Positions 34,769 to 43,275 of a stretch of 64,000 nt of DNA are shown in pieces. Both the position numbers and the translations under genes were made by a program. The first letter of the stretch is position 1, and each line of letters starts with the position of its first letter. A model generated the notes under the pieces. That model did no database searches. It was given only the letters and a program-made list of their open reading frames with translations, and was not told where the DNA came from. The stretch spans positions 1,116,001-1,180,000 of the forward strand of contig NZ_JBNAGG010000001.1 in assembly GCF_049801075.1 (NCBI RefSeq), in the 5' to 3' direction. This DNA is from Maritalea sp049801075. Its GTDB lineage: Bacteria > Pseudomonadota > Alphaproteobacteria > Rhizobiales > Devosiaceae.

Positions 34769-35491
34769 CTATGCAGGCTCGGTTTTCCGATCAGCGTCAC
34801 CTGTGGGTCCAATAAGGCGAGAGGTTTGATCCTCTACAAAATCGCCACCTGCTTTTTTGGCGAAATATTTGCGCCAGCCTTCGGCCATTGCTTCAATCGC
34901 CGCCAGTTGAGTGGCGGTTTCCGCAGATAGATTTTTGTCAAATCGCGCGGCAATCACTTTGGCCAAGGGCCAATCTTCATGCAAACGCGCAACCAAGCGC
35001 AGCTCGTCACCCATGGCCACGGTGCCCGGTGTCAGCACGCGATAGTACCAGCCTGTCCGACCCGACTTTTGCAATTCCAGCGCCATCATTTTGAAGTCCG
35101 TATGCATGTTCAATTTCCAACAGGGCTGCCGCCCTTGGTTGATCTGCACACGTGCGGTGCCCAATTGGAAAATGTCGCCAATGCACACAAGTTCTTCGGT
35201 TAGGCCGCTGGTTGAGATGTTCTCGCCAAATGCGCCGGGTGTAAATTCAAAATGCGTATCAAAGCCTTGCGCACGCCAAAACTCATAATGTTCAGCTGGA
35301 TAATGGTGCACCGCTTTTTCGGGACCGCCATGCACTTTCTTGTCTGCCTGCTCGTCCGTTGTGAACCCAGTTTTTGTGAGTTCAAGTGGCGCGTCCACCT
35401 GCTTTTTGCTGATGGCGCTCGGCGGCTTGCCCTCCCATCTTTGTTGAGGTTTGCCCACAAAAAGACCGGAGATTTCTGACGTGAGTTGCAT
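34769..35491 (-). CDS. MOSC domain protein (YiiM-like)
   Basis: This 240-residue cytoplasmic protein shows MOSC-family marks HGGPEKAVHHYP (54-65), GAFGENIST (86-94) and the conserved Cys C124 in INQGRQPCWKL, where family members bind sulfur or the molybdenum cofactor. YiiM-type proteins reduce N-hydroxylated compounds and may protect against toxic base analogues. The ATG is only 10 bp from the stop of the Cys-rich MarR regulator, so the two are cotranscribed and the regulator probably controls this gene. Confidence 0.88.
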   Translation of the reverse strand: MQLTSEISGLFVGKPQQRWEGKPPSAISKKQVDAPLELTKTGFTTDEQADKKVHGGPEKAVHHYPAEHYEFWRAQGFDTHFEFTPGAFGENISTSGLTEELVCIGDIFQLGTARVQINQGRQPCWKLNMHTDFKMMALELQKSGRTGWYYRVLTPGTVAMGDELRLVARLHEDWPLAKVIAARFDKNLSAETATQLAAIEAMAEGWRKYFAKKAGGDFVEDQTSRLIGPTGDADRKTEPA

Positions 35492-35501
35492 TTAAAAATC
35501 C

Positions 35502-36056
35502 TTACGCGGCGCGGCTATGTTCATGGCAGATTTGGGATGTTTGGTGCGGTTCCAAATCCACCTTCAGCAAGGCACAATAGGCTTTGCCATCTACCTGTTT
35601 TTGATGATGTTTGCAGCTATTGCACATGCCAAATGTGCGGTTTCCTCGCATTTCCAATGTTGTGGTGAGCAGGTTGCGCAGCCCTTCAGAAAGGGGACGC
35701 AGTTCATCGGCCCCCATTTGTGCTACTGCACTGGCAATCGAGGTCTCCACATCCAGCGCTTGATCATGCCCCGCGCATAAATCATAGCGGATAGATCGCC
35801 GGTCAGCGTCAGACCGCACTTCCTCTATCAGCCCTTTACGCACCAATGCCTTTAGCGTTTGCGACACGGTGCCCCGCGTGGTGCCAAGATAGTCGGCAAC
35901 GTGCGAGGGGGCGCGTGAAAAACGGTTGGCTCGCGCCAAATATTTCAGCGCCGCCAGCTGGGTGGGGTTCAAATCATTGGTCCATTGTTCAGCCTGCGTA
36001 AGCCGCCCAATGCGTTCCAACATTTCCAAAATCGATTTTTGTTCAGATTCGCTCAT
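35502..36056 (-). CDS. MarR-family regulator with a C-terminal four-Cys cluster
   Basis: The 184-residue protein has a MarR winged helix (about 10-110, wing SDADRRSIRY) and an unusual tail in which C145-x2-C148-x12-C161-x15-C177 lie in FGMCNSCKHH and further on. The spacing suggests a zinc or Fe-S site and so redox or metal sensing; this is inference. I use the ATG at 36056; a TTG at 36062 adds two residues. The gene is divergent from an exported protein, and a nested palindrome lies between them. The MOSC gene follows after 10 bp. Confidence 0.87.
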   Translation of the reverse strand: MSESEQKSILEMLERIGRLTQAEQWTNDLNPTQLAALKYLARANRFSRAPSHVADYLGTTRGTVSQTLKALVRKGLIEEVRSDADRRSIRYDLCAGHDQALDVETSIASAVAQMGADELRPLSEGLRNLLTTTLEMRGNRTFGMCNSCKHHQKQVDGKAYCALLKVDLEPHQTSQICHEHSRAA

Positions 36057-36064
36057 AGGCAATT

Positions 36065-36109
36065 AATAGCGAGTCAAAATTACTATTGCAATAGTTTCGA
36101 CTCACTATT
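36065..36109. promoter_or_regulatory. nested palindromic operator between marR and the exported protein
   Basis: The inner arm pair is a perfect 14-bp palindrome ACTATTGCAATAGT (36082-36095). The outer pair AATAGCGAGTC (36065-36075) and GACTCACTATT (36099-36109) matches at 10 of 11 positions. The site is 10 bp from the marR start and 33 bp from the divergent start, so it probably autoregulates marR and controls both directions. GAGTC and GACTC in the outer arms are also GANTC methylation sites. Confidence 0.65.
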
Positions 36110-36141
36110 AAAAGGGCCTTTCCACAACAGGAGAAGCGAAA

Positions 36142-36891
36142 ATGAAAAATATCATTCTAGGAACTGCCCTTTTAACCAGCCTTGCAGGCACTGCCTTGGC
36201 AGACGGCAACCACGCCAAAGATATGCAAGACGCGGTGACCTCCCCGCAAAATGCACTGATCAACGCAAGTTTTGACCTTTTGGCCGCGCATGCCCATCGC
36301 AATGGGCAAGTGGTAACCTTTCACCTCAGCACTGTGGGCGATGCCGGCAAAGAAAGTCCTGAGACAATAGGTGAGTTGGGCGGCGCGGGCGTTTATGCCT
36401 ATGTGTGGCCAACCTCACTTGATCCTTCAGCTGTTGGTTTTGAAGGCGAAACGGGCATCTTGGCGTTGGCCGCAACGGTGCATCCCGATTTTGATGACAC
36501 GCCGCTATACGATGAAAATAATGATGGCAAATTAGATAATGACGGTGATCTGTGGCACTCCCATTGGGTGGTGCTCACCCCAACGCAAAGCTGTGGCGAA
36601 GGCGCATTGGCTGTGCGAGACATTCCCGAGGGCACGTCGCCCAAACTGCCTAAAACTTGGCCCGGATTGCCGATCTTTATCGATAGCCCAGGCTATAGCC
36701 CGCAATTCGAAGCCACCGAAGTTCGGGTAACCGTGCCGTTTGATCAAGATGTGGATTTGAGTGGTGTCAATTATGACGGGGTGACAGCCGCCCTGAAGGT
36801 CAACGCCAACATCCATGCGCCCCTCTTGTGCGTCACGGACGTGTTCGACGTTGCTTCGGGCGACCTATCCCTACCCGGCATTCTCCAATAA
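36142..36891 (+). CDS. exported protein of unknown function with a Ca-binding-like loop
   Basis: The 249-residue protein has a signal peptide (1-20, GTALA-DG). I do not recognise the family. A DENNDGKLDNDGD stretch near 121-133 looks like an EF-hand-type calcium loop and is followed directly by LWHSHWVVLTP. Two Cys (about 150 and 232) could form a disulfide. It is divergent from the MarR regulator and shares its operator, so it is probably a member of that regulon. GAGAAG lies 7 bp before the ATG. Confidence 0.8.
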   Translation: MKNIILGTALLTSLAGTALADGNHAKDMQDAVTSPQNALINASFDLLAAHAHRNGQVVTFHLSTVGDAGKESPETIGELGGAGVYAYVWPTSLDPSAVGFEGETGILALAATVHPDFDDTPLYDENNDGKLDNDGDLWHSHWVVLTPTQSCGEGALAVRDIPEGTSPKLPKTWPGLPIFIDSPGYSPQFEATEVRVTVPFDQDVDLSGVNYDGVTAALKVNANIHAPLLCVTDVFDVASGDLSLPGILQ

Positions 36892-36914
36892 AAAAGAACC
36901 CGGCATTCACCGGG
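36889..36914 (-). terminator. terminator of the aglK-side operon
   Basis: On the minus strand CCCGG, six bases, CCGGG is followed by TTCTTTTTT. It lies 38 bp after the aglK stop and overlaps the end of the convergent exported-protein gene. Confidence 0.7.
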
Positions 36915-36951
36915 CTCTGAGTTCGCTCACAAGGTGAGCGGGGAGGATATC

Positions 36952-37953
36952 TTAGAGAGGCTGGCCTTTTTCATCAAAGCGATGAACATAGGCCGGTCTC
37001 GTTTTGATTTGCACTTTCTCGCCAAAGCCAATTGGCGCATTGCCATCGCGGCGCACCACAAGCGGCTCCTCTTCACCAATATTGATGTAAATATAGGTGT
37101 CAGACCCGAGAATTTCCGTGTGCATCACGGTGCCGCTAAAGTCTCCATCGGCATCGACAATGTCCAAATGTTCCGCCCGGGCGCCAACAGTGTGGGCGTT
37201 GAAAGGTTTGGCCTGATCGCCTTTGATGAAGTTCATTTTCGGCGAGCCGATAAAGCCTGCCACAAACAAGCTGTTGGGCTTTTCATAAAGCTCCATTGGT
37301 GTGCCCACCTGTTGCACCACACCATCTTTCAACACCACGATCCGATCCGCCATAGTCATGGCTTCCACTTGGTCGTGGGTCACATAAATCATGGTGGTGT
37401 TGGGTAGGCTGTTTTTAAGGCCAGCAATCTCCATGCGCATCTGCACCCGCAAGGCCGCATCAAGGTTGGAGAGCGGTTCATCAAATAGGAACACCTTCGG
37501 GTCACGCACGATGGCGCGGCCGATGGCCACACGTTGGCGTTGACCGCCGGAAAGCTGCTTGGGCAGCCGATCCAGATAATCGGTGAGTTGCAGCTTTGCC
37601 GCCGCGGATTCGACCTTCTCTTTGATTTCCGCCTTTGGCAGTTTCAAAAGTTTCAGTGAATAGGCCATATTGTTGAACACGTTCATATGCGGATATAGCG
37701 CATAGGATTGGAACACCATGGCGATGCCGCGCTTGGAAGGCGCAACATCATTCACTATTTTGCCATCGATCTTAAGTTCACCAGAACTGATGGATTCAAG
37801 CCCAGAAATGGTGCGCAATAGCGTGGATTTACCACAGCCCGATGGCCCAACAAAAACGATGAATTCACCGGTTTTGATGTCCAAATCGATATCTTTCAAA
37901 ACATGCACTGGCCCATAGGATTTATTCAATCCCGAGATGGTAATGTCAGCCAT
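36952..37953 (-). CDS. aglK: alpha-glucoside ABC transporter ATP-binding protein (UgpC/MsmK family)
   Basis: The 333-residue ATPase has Walker A GPSGCGKST (36-44), Q-loop FQSYALYPHM, signature LSGGQRQRVAIGRA, Walker B VFLFDEPLSNLD, and the C-terminal OB-like regulatory domain of sugar-importer ATPases. It powers uptake through AglF-AglG. It lies 20 bp after aglA, with which it must be cotranscribed, but is separated from aglEFG by 5 kb. A terminator follows. Confidence 0.9.
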   Translation of the reverse strand: MADITISGLNKSYGPVHVLKDIDLDIKTGEFIVFVGPSGCGKSTLLRTISGLESISSGELKIDGKIVNDVAPSKRGIAMVFQSYALYPHMNVFNNMAYSLKLLKLPKAEIKEKVESAAAKLQLTDYLDRLPKQLSGGQRQRVAIGRAIVRDPKVFLFDEPLSNLDAALRVQMRMEIAGLKNSLPNTTMIYVTHDQVEAMTMADRIVVLKDGVVQQVGTPMELYEKPNSLFVAGFIGSPKMNFIKGDQAKPFNAHTVGARAEHLDIVDADGDFSGTVMHTEILGSDTYIYINIGEEEPLVVRRDGNAPIGFGEKVQIKTRPAYVHRFDEKGQPL

Positions 37954-37973
37954 GGTTCCCTCCTCCCAAAGGT

Positions 37974-39629
37974 TTAACCTTTTACTCCAATATAAGCGCC
38001 AAATGGCGGTAACTTTAGCCCGTTTTGGGTGCGGACAGCTTCATGTGGCCAATCGCTATCCTGCACCTTGTCCAAATCCAGCTCAACTTCAGCGGCCTGG
38101 TTAGACATGTTGAAAATGCACACGAAACGCTGTTCTGCATCTGCACGTTCAAAATACAAAATCTTATCAATCGCGCGTATCTGCTCGATGTCACCCATGC
38201 GCAGCGCACCATGTTGCTGGCGAAAGCGCAAGAAGTCGCGATAGAGCGCAAGCGTGCTGCGTCCCTCTTGCTGGTCCACAGCCAATTCTTTGTGCGCACG
38301 CGGCACGGGCAGCCAAGTTTTATTGGCCACGCTAAAGCCTGCATTCGGCCCATTCTTTTGCCACGGCATTGGCGTGCGGCAGCCATCGCGGCCCTTAAAA
38401 TTGGGCCAAAACTCGATCCCATAAGGATCGACCAAATCTTCAAACGCAATGTCCGCTTCGGGGAGCGCTAGTTCCTCCCCCTGATAGACGCAGACTGACC
38501 CGCGCAAGCAGAGCAACAACATGGCACTCAGTTTCGCCAATGCTTCGCGATTCCGCTCATTGGCCCACCGGCTCACATGGCGCACCACATCATGGTTAGA
38601 GAACGCCCAACAGGGCCAACCATCGGTCACAATGTCTTCAAGTTCTTTGATGCGCGCGGCAAAATATGGCGCTTCAAACTCGCCGCCCAAAAAGTCGAAA
38701 GTATAGGCCATGTGCAGCTTGTCGCCGCCCGAAGTATATTCGGCCATTAATTCAAGCTGGCGCTGGGCATCGCCGATTTCACCAACTGTGGTGATATGGT
38801 CATATTCATCCAGCACCGCGCGCAAATCGATCAAGAAATCCACATTTTCCGGTTGGCTTTTGTCGAATTGGTGATTTTGCCAGTTATAGGGATTTACTGA
38901 AGGCGCGATGGTCGAATTGATCTGGTCCTTCGGCAGGGCCGGATTGTCCTGCAATGATTTGTCATGAACATAGAAATTGACTGTGTCCAACCGAAACCCA
39001 TCCACGCCGCGGTCTAGCCAGAAGCGCACTTCGCTCAGTAGCGCCTTACGCACATCGGGATTGTGGAAGTTCAGGTCGGGCTGCGACGCCAAGAAGTTAT
39101 GCAGATAATATTGGCAGCGACGCGGATCCCATGTCCAAGCTGAGCCGCCGAAAATGGATAGCCAATTGTTGGGCGGCGAGCCATCCGGCTTCGCATCTGC
39201 CCATACATACCAGTCGGCCTTTTCGTTGGTTTTGTCCTGACGGCTTTGTTCAAACCAGTCATGCAAGTCCGATGTGTGGCTGATGACCTGGTCGATCATT
39301 ACTTTCAAGCCGAGCTTGTGCGCTTTTTCCAGAAGCTGGTCAAAGTCTGCCAATGTGCCAAAGATGGGATCAACATCCCGATAGTTGGACACATCATAGC
39401 CAAAATCTTTCATTGGAGAGGTGAAAAAAGGAGATAGCCAGATAGCATCTACACCCAAATCGGCCACATAATCGAGCCGATCCGTGATCCCGCGCAAATC
39501 GCCAATGCCGTCCCCGTTGGCATCCTGAAAGGATCGTGGATAAATTTGGTAGATGACAGCGCCACGCCACCAATCTTTGTGTTTCTGCCATTTTTCTTTG
39601 GCGTTATTTTGCAAGGCGAAGGTGCTCAT
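37974..39629 (-). CDS. aglA: alpha-glucosidase, GH13
   Basis: The 551-residue cytoplasmic enzyme would hydrolyse imported alpha-glucosides such as maltose, trehalose or sucrose. The GH13 catalytic triad is present: nucleophile D215 (GFRLD), acid/base E284 (TVGEIGD) and D347 (FSNHD), with MIDQVISHTSDLHDWF for region I. The N-terminus WWRGAVIYQIYPRSFQD is typical. The ATG at 39629 follows AAAAGG; the frame extends to 39893 across the operator and into aglR, so that extension is rejected. Substrate choice cannot be read from sequence. Confidence 0.93.
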   Translation of the reverse strand: MSTFALQNNAKEKWQKHKDWWRGAVIYQIYPRSFQDANGDGIGDLRGITDRLDYVADLGVDAIWLSPFFTSPMKDFGYDVSNYRDVDPIFGTLADFDQLLEKAHKLGLKVMIDQVISHTSDLHDWFEQSRQDKTNEKADWYVWADAKPDGSPPNNWLSIFGGSAWTWDPRRCQYYLHNFLASQPDLNFHNPDVRKALLSEVRFWLDRGVDGFRLDTVNFYVHDKSLQDNPALPKDQINSTIAPSVNPYNWQNHQFDKSQPENVDFLIDLRAVLDEYDHITTVGEIGDAQRQLELMAEYTSGGDKLHMAYTFDFLGGEFEAPYFAARIKELEDIVTDGWPCWAFSNHDVVRHVSRWANERNREALAKLSAMLLLCLRGSVCVYQGEELALPEADIAFEDLVDPYGIEFWPNFKGRDGCRTPMPWQKNGPNAGFSVANKTWLPVPRAHKELAVDQQEGRSTLALYRDFLRFRQQHGALRMGDIEQIRAIDKILYFERADAEQRFVCIFNMSNQAAEVELDLDKVQDSDWPHEAVRTQNGLKLPPFGAYIGVKG

Positions 39630-39721
39630 CAAATACCTTTTGTTTTTGTCGTCGCTTAATTCTTTTGCCCGAGTCGCGTGTTTGGCGCGTTTCAGGTTCA
39701 AAACTGTTGGTATTTCCTTTT

Positions 39722-39735
39722 CCAAAACGTTTTGG
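39722..39735. promoter_or_regulatory. LacI-family operator CCAAAACGTTTTGG (aglA/aglR)
   Basis: This 14-bp perfect palindrome with a central CG lies between divergent aglA and aglR. LacI-family proteins bind such sites. An identical core occurs at 46899-46916 before aglE, which ties both halves of the locus to one regulator. Confidence 0.85.
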
Positions 39736-39843
39736 TAGACTATTTTTAACGGGTTAATATTGCCCTCGTCAACCGATTGTTGAAAGTTCGGTCTGGAAAA
39801 TTCAGGTTGATGTGAACAATACAGGCCGGGAAGCGAAGATTTA

Positions 39844-40917
39844 ATGCAAGAAGATGGCCCAATAGGACGTGAGCGCGAACAGGTCACGATCAAAGACCTC
39901 TCCGCCGCGCTCGGTTTATCGATTACGACAATCTCGCGTGCGCTGAATGGATATTCAGACGTGAGCGCTAAAACACGTGAGCGTGTTCAGCAAACTGCCT
40001 TGGAGATGGGCTACACGCCCAACCGCAATGCGCAACGGCTCGTGACGCAAAAATCACATTCCATTGGCTGGATTAAAGGCGATGGGTCGCAGCATTTTGT
40101 TGATCCTCACTTTGTGGAAGTGTTCGCCGGGGTTTTGCGCGAAGTTAAGCAATATGATTATGATGTGGTTTTCGCATCAGGTGCAGAAAAGGAAGTTGTT
40201 TCGCTCTATCAGCGCTATGTGAATGACCAAAGCGTTGATGGATTTATTGTAGAGCTGCCCCAACCCAACGATGCACGCATCGATTATCTGCTCAGCACTG
40301 GATTGCCATTTGTTGTGCACGGGCGTGAGGGGCGTTCTGATCAATATGCGTGGGTGGACATTGATAATTTCGGATTGTTCGAAACCCTCACGCGTGTGCT
40401 GCTGGGCGCTGGGCACAAGCAAATCGCCTTTATCAATGGTGACGAGCATTATTCATTTGCTGTGGAACGTCGCCGCGGTGCGGAAGCTGCTTTTCAACAA
40501 ATGGGCTTGTCGTCCGGCCTCACCACCTACAATGCGGTGCACCCGATGGTCCATGCCGGTTTTCAGCTCACCCAGAAAGCACTTGAAAATCCAGACATTA
40601 CTGCCATCATTTATTCGTCTGCAGTGATGGCGGTTGAGGGACAGGCGGCGATTGAAGCCTCTAACCGCACTGTTGGCGATGATTTAGAAATCGCCACCAT
40701 GGACGATGAGCTGCGCCATGTGGACCTTACTCAGCTTGAAGGTCGGATTAGTTTTGTGCGGGCACCGCTTAATGATAGTGGCCATGCGCTGGTGCGCCAA
40801 TTGATGAAACGCGTCCAAAATAAATCCGCGCCAACAGGCGAATTGATCCCGGGGCGGTTTAAACTTCGCCCGAACCTTCCTGCTGAATTGGTGCCCGATC
40901 AATTCATCGTCGAGTAA
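39844..40917 (+). CDS. aglR: LacI-family regulator of alpha-glucoside genes
   Basis: The 357-residue protein has an N-terminal LacI helix-turn-helix and hinge (about 14-60; VTIKDLSAALGLSITTISRALN) and a periplasmic-binding-protein-like effector domain (65-350). It is expected to repress the agl genes in the absence of alpha-glucoside. It is divergent from aglA, and the CCAAAACGTTTTGG palindrome lies between them, so autoregulation is likely. GGAAG precedes the ATG. Confidence 0.92.
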   Translation: MQEDGPIGREREQVTIKDLSAALGLSITTISRALNGYSDVSAKTRERVQQTALEMGYTPNRNAQRLVTQKSHSIGWIKGDGSQHFVDPHFVEVFAGVLREVKQYDYDVVFASGAEKEVVSLYQRYVNDQSVDGFIVELPQPNDARIDYLLSTGLPFVVHGREGRSDQYAWVDIDNFGLFETLTRVLLGAGHKQIAFINGDEHYSFAVERRRGAEAAFQQMGLSSGLTTYNAVHPMVHAGFQLTQKALENPDITAIIYSSAVMAVEGQAAIEASNRTVGDDLEIATMDDELRHVDLTQLEGRISFVRAPLNDSGHALVRQLMKRVQNKSAPTGELIPGRFKLRPNLPAELVPDQFIVE

Positions 40918-41052
40918 GTTCTGCTCATTTATTTAAAATTGCGCCTAAACTTTTCCCGACATCTGCGTTCAGGAAACATTCATGCGGATTTTGCTTTCTT
41001 GTGATCCAAGGTTACTGTCATAGCTGGCAGCTTTGGAAACGGGAGAGAGAAA

Positions 41053-42102
41053 ATGACCTTTAAACAACTCACAGTGGCAGCAGGGTTTGCTGCATCAACA
41101 TTTATCGTGTCAACTGCAGCCGCCTTCGCGACGTCTGCACAATCAACCGCCGCACTGAATGTGCGTACCGGTCCTGGCACCTCATTCAGCGTGGTCGACA
41201 CGCTAACCCCCGGCGAAAATGTCGAGATCAATGAATGTGCTGAAAATGGCTGGTGCTATATTGAGCATGAAGGCCCTGATGGCTGGGTTAGTTCAAACTA
41301 TCTGCAGCCTGTAAGTGGCGGCGGTTCAGGCGGCTCTTCAGGTGAAGATTGCAGCTTTTCGTTCAATATCGGTTCTGGTGGCCCAAGCCTAAACATCAAT
41401 TGTGGTGATGGCGGCGGTGCCCCCGCAGATCCTGATCCCGCACCAGCGCCGGATCCAGATCCAGCACCACCTTCAGGCAATGTGGCTTGTTTCTACACAG
41501 GAGCAAACTTCACCGGAAGTGAGTTCTGTCACGGCCCCGCGGTGCTGAATACGCTGGATGGCACCTTTAACGACAATATCGCTTCATTGAAGCTTTATGG
41601 CAGCGCCAAAGTACGTTTGTGCCGCAATGCAAACCTTGGTGGACTGTGTAAAAACTACACAAGCAGCAAGTCGAATTTGCCAGTTGCCATCCGCAACAAA
41701 GCATCTTCATTGCGTGTGTTCACCGGCTTCATTCCAGTGCCATTGCCTGTTGCCCCAGTTACACATTCAACTGGCCCGATTAATCTGAAGTCTAGCTTCA
41801 TGGCGAACCTCGACAATGGCAATGTGGGCAGCGCTGGCGCGGACATTTGGTACCATGCTGTGAACCCTGTTGAGAAATATATTGAACCTCGCAATGGCGC
41901 AAAATTGGCGCTGGGTGACAAATCGAACCGTGGCTATGCTGGCTGTAAAACTGAAAGCTTCTCCAGCAACCCAATCTCAATCTGGGCAATGCCAGTTGGT
42001 TCCTATGTCTGCGTTAAAACCAACAAGGGACGCATCTCACAATTCCGGTTGAACGGCTATGCCGGCACCACCATGAAATTGGGATACACCACCTGGAAAT
42101 AG
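41053..42102 (+). CDS. exported SH3b / beta-gamma-crystallin-like / beta-rich protein
   Basis: This 349-residue protein has a signal peptide (about 1-30) and four parts. A bacterial SH3 domain (31-86, ALNVRTGPGTSFSVV) is followed by a Gly/Ser and Pro/Asp linker (87-142). A beta-gamma-crystallin or I36-inhibitor-like Cys-rich domain covers 143-224 (CFYTGANFTGSEFC, LCRNANLGGLCKNY). A final beta-rich domain (240-349) is unfamiliar. It probably acts in the periplasm or outside, perhaps on peptidoglycan or as an inhibitor. GGGAGAGAG precedes the ATG, and a strong terminator follows, so it is monocistronic. Confidence 0.85.
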   Translation: MTFKQLTVAAGFAASTFIVSTAAAFATSAQSTAALNVRTGPGTSFSVVDTLTPGENVEINECAENGWCYIEHEGPDGWVSSNYLQPVSGGGSGGSSGEDCSFSFNIGSGGPSLNINCGDGGGAPADPDPAPAPDPDPAPPSGNVACFYTGANFTGSEFCHGPAVLNTLDGTFNDNIASLKLYGSAKVRLCRNANLGGLCKNYTSSKSNLPVAIRNKASSLRVFTGFIPVPLPVAPVTHSTGPINLKSSFMANLDNGNVGSAGADIWYHAVNPVEKYIEPRNGAKLALGDKSNRGYAGCKTESFSSNPISIWAMPVGSYVCVKTNKGRISQFRLNGYAGTTMKLGYTTWK

Positions 42103-42128
42103 TAATACGGATACCTCCATTCTCACCT

Positions 42129-42154
42129 GCCCGGCCTTTTGGCCGGGCTTTTTT
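42129..42154 (+). terminator. strong rho-independent terminator after the SH3b protein
   Basis: GCCCGGCC and GGCCGGGC form an eight-base-pair stem with a TTTT loop, followed by TTTTTT. Confidence 0.95.
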
Positions 42155-42326
42155 ATGCAATATCTGCTTCATGTGATGACAAATAATCGCCAAGAATGAT
42201 GCCTCCCTTGCGCGCAACTTGCTTGCATTCGGCAGTTTTTCATCCATAGTTGGCAGATATGGCGCTGTTTCTGGCGCCTACTCCCCGTCATAATTGGCTT
42301 CCGCCATCTCAGCGATTTAGGTACAT

Positions 42327-43238
42327 ATGAATATCCGTGTTCTTGCCATTTTGGCCGGGTTAAGCACCATCGGCATTTATGCCCTGCAATTTGTGGGCGC
42401 ACGATTTAGTTTGACCACGCAAGGCGAATTGGCACGCTTAACCTCGACGGACCTCACCATTTTGCGAATCATCGCTTCGGGACTATTTTTCGTGCCCTTT
42501 TTGCGCCGACGGCATGTGCGGGCCTTTCTAAATTTGGGGTGGAAGCGTATCGCACTGCTCACGGCTTTGGCTGGCGCGCCCTACCCGTTCTTGATCAATA
42601 TCGGGCTGGGCTTCACCCCAGCCGCCCATGCTGCGGCCATTTTACCGTCATCTGTGGTTTTGTTTTCAGCTATACTGGGCTTGATCGCGTTCAAGGCGCC
42701 AATATCGCGCTATAGCAGCATCAGCTTGGTTTTGATCAGTAGCGGCATGGCGCTTTTCGTGTGTTACGATCTCATTTTCGACCCGTGGGCATTGCCGGGC
42801 GATTTGATCCTGTTCGCCGTTGGTGCTGGATTTGCCTTTTTCAGTTTAACGGTGCGTGATTTGGAGATTGACCCGCTCGCCGTAACTGCGGGCATCATTT
42901 GGTGCTCGTGGCCGCTCATGGTGCCCATGTTTTTCGCTATGCCGAGCAATTTGTTTGTCGCCGCGCCAAGCGAAATCCTCTCGCAAGCCATCATTCAAGG
43001 TGTTCTTGCCGGGGCCATCGCACTGTTTTTGACCACATTTGCCGCGCGACATTTGGGATCTCAAACCGCATCCTTATTCCTTGTGGGCATTCCCATCACG
43101 ACCGCGTTTTTGGGCGCAGTTGCGCTGGGTGAGTTCCCCATAGTGTTGGAAATTGTGGCCCTTGGCTTGATGGCCTGTGGCATTGGATTGCCCGCCACGC
43201 GATTTGTTTTGCAACAATATAAAACGGCCCGGCGCTGA
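42327..43238 (+). CDS. DMT-superfamily (EamA) permease
   Basis: The 303-residue inner-membrane protein has about ten hydrophobic segments in two EamA halves, with TPAAHAAAILPSSVVLFSAILG in the first half and AARHLGSQTASLFLVGIPITTAFLGAVALGE in the second. Such proteins export amino acids or metabolites; the substrate is unknown. Its stop lies in a hairpin shared with the convergent aglG. Confidence 0.9.
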   Translation: MNIRVLAILAGLSTIGIYALQFVGARFSLTTQGELARLTSTDLTILRIIASGLFFVPFLRRRHVRAFLNLGWKRIALLTALAGAPYPFLINIGLGFTPAAHAAAILPSSVVLFSAILGLIAFKAPISRYSSISLVLISSGMALFVCYDLIFDPWALPGDLILFAVGAGFAFFSLTVRDLEIDPLAVTAGIIWCSWPLMVPMFFAMPSNLFVAAPSEILSQAIIQGVLAGAIALFLTTFAARHLGSQTASLFLVGIPITTAFLGAVALGEFPIVLEIVALGLMACGIGLPATRFVLQQYKTARR

Positions 43239-43252
43239 ACGCCGAGCCGTTT
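43222..43252. terminator. bidirectional hairpin between the DMT permease and aglG
   Basis: AAACGGC/GCCGTTT and inner CGGCG/CGCCG arms, with one opposed mismatch and a CTGAA loop, form a twelve-base-pair stem. It covers the DMT stop codon. A-rich and T-rich flanks let it work in both directions, better for the minus strand (GTTTTAT). Confidence 0.65.
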
Positions 43253-43275
43253 CCTCTTTCCAGAGATATTTGTTT

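Noticed and set aside
39630..39893. 88-codon N-terminal extension of aglA
   Set aside because: It crosses the LacI operator and enters aglR; the ATG at 39629 has a ribosome site.
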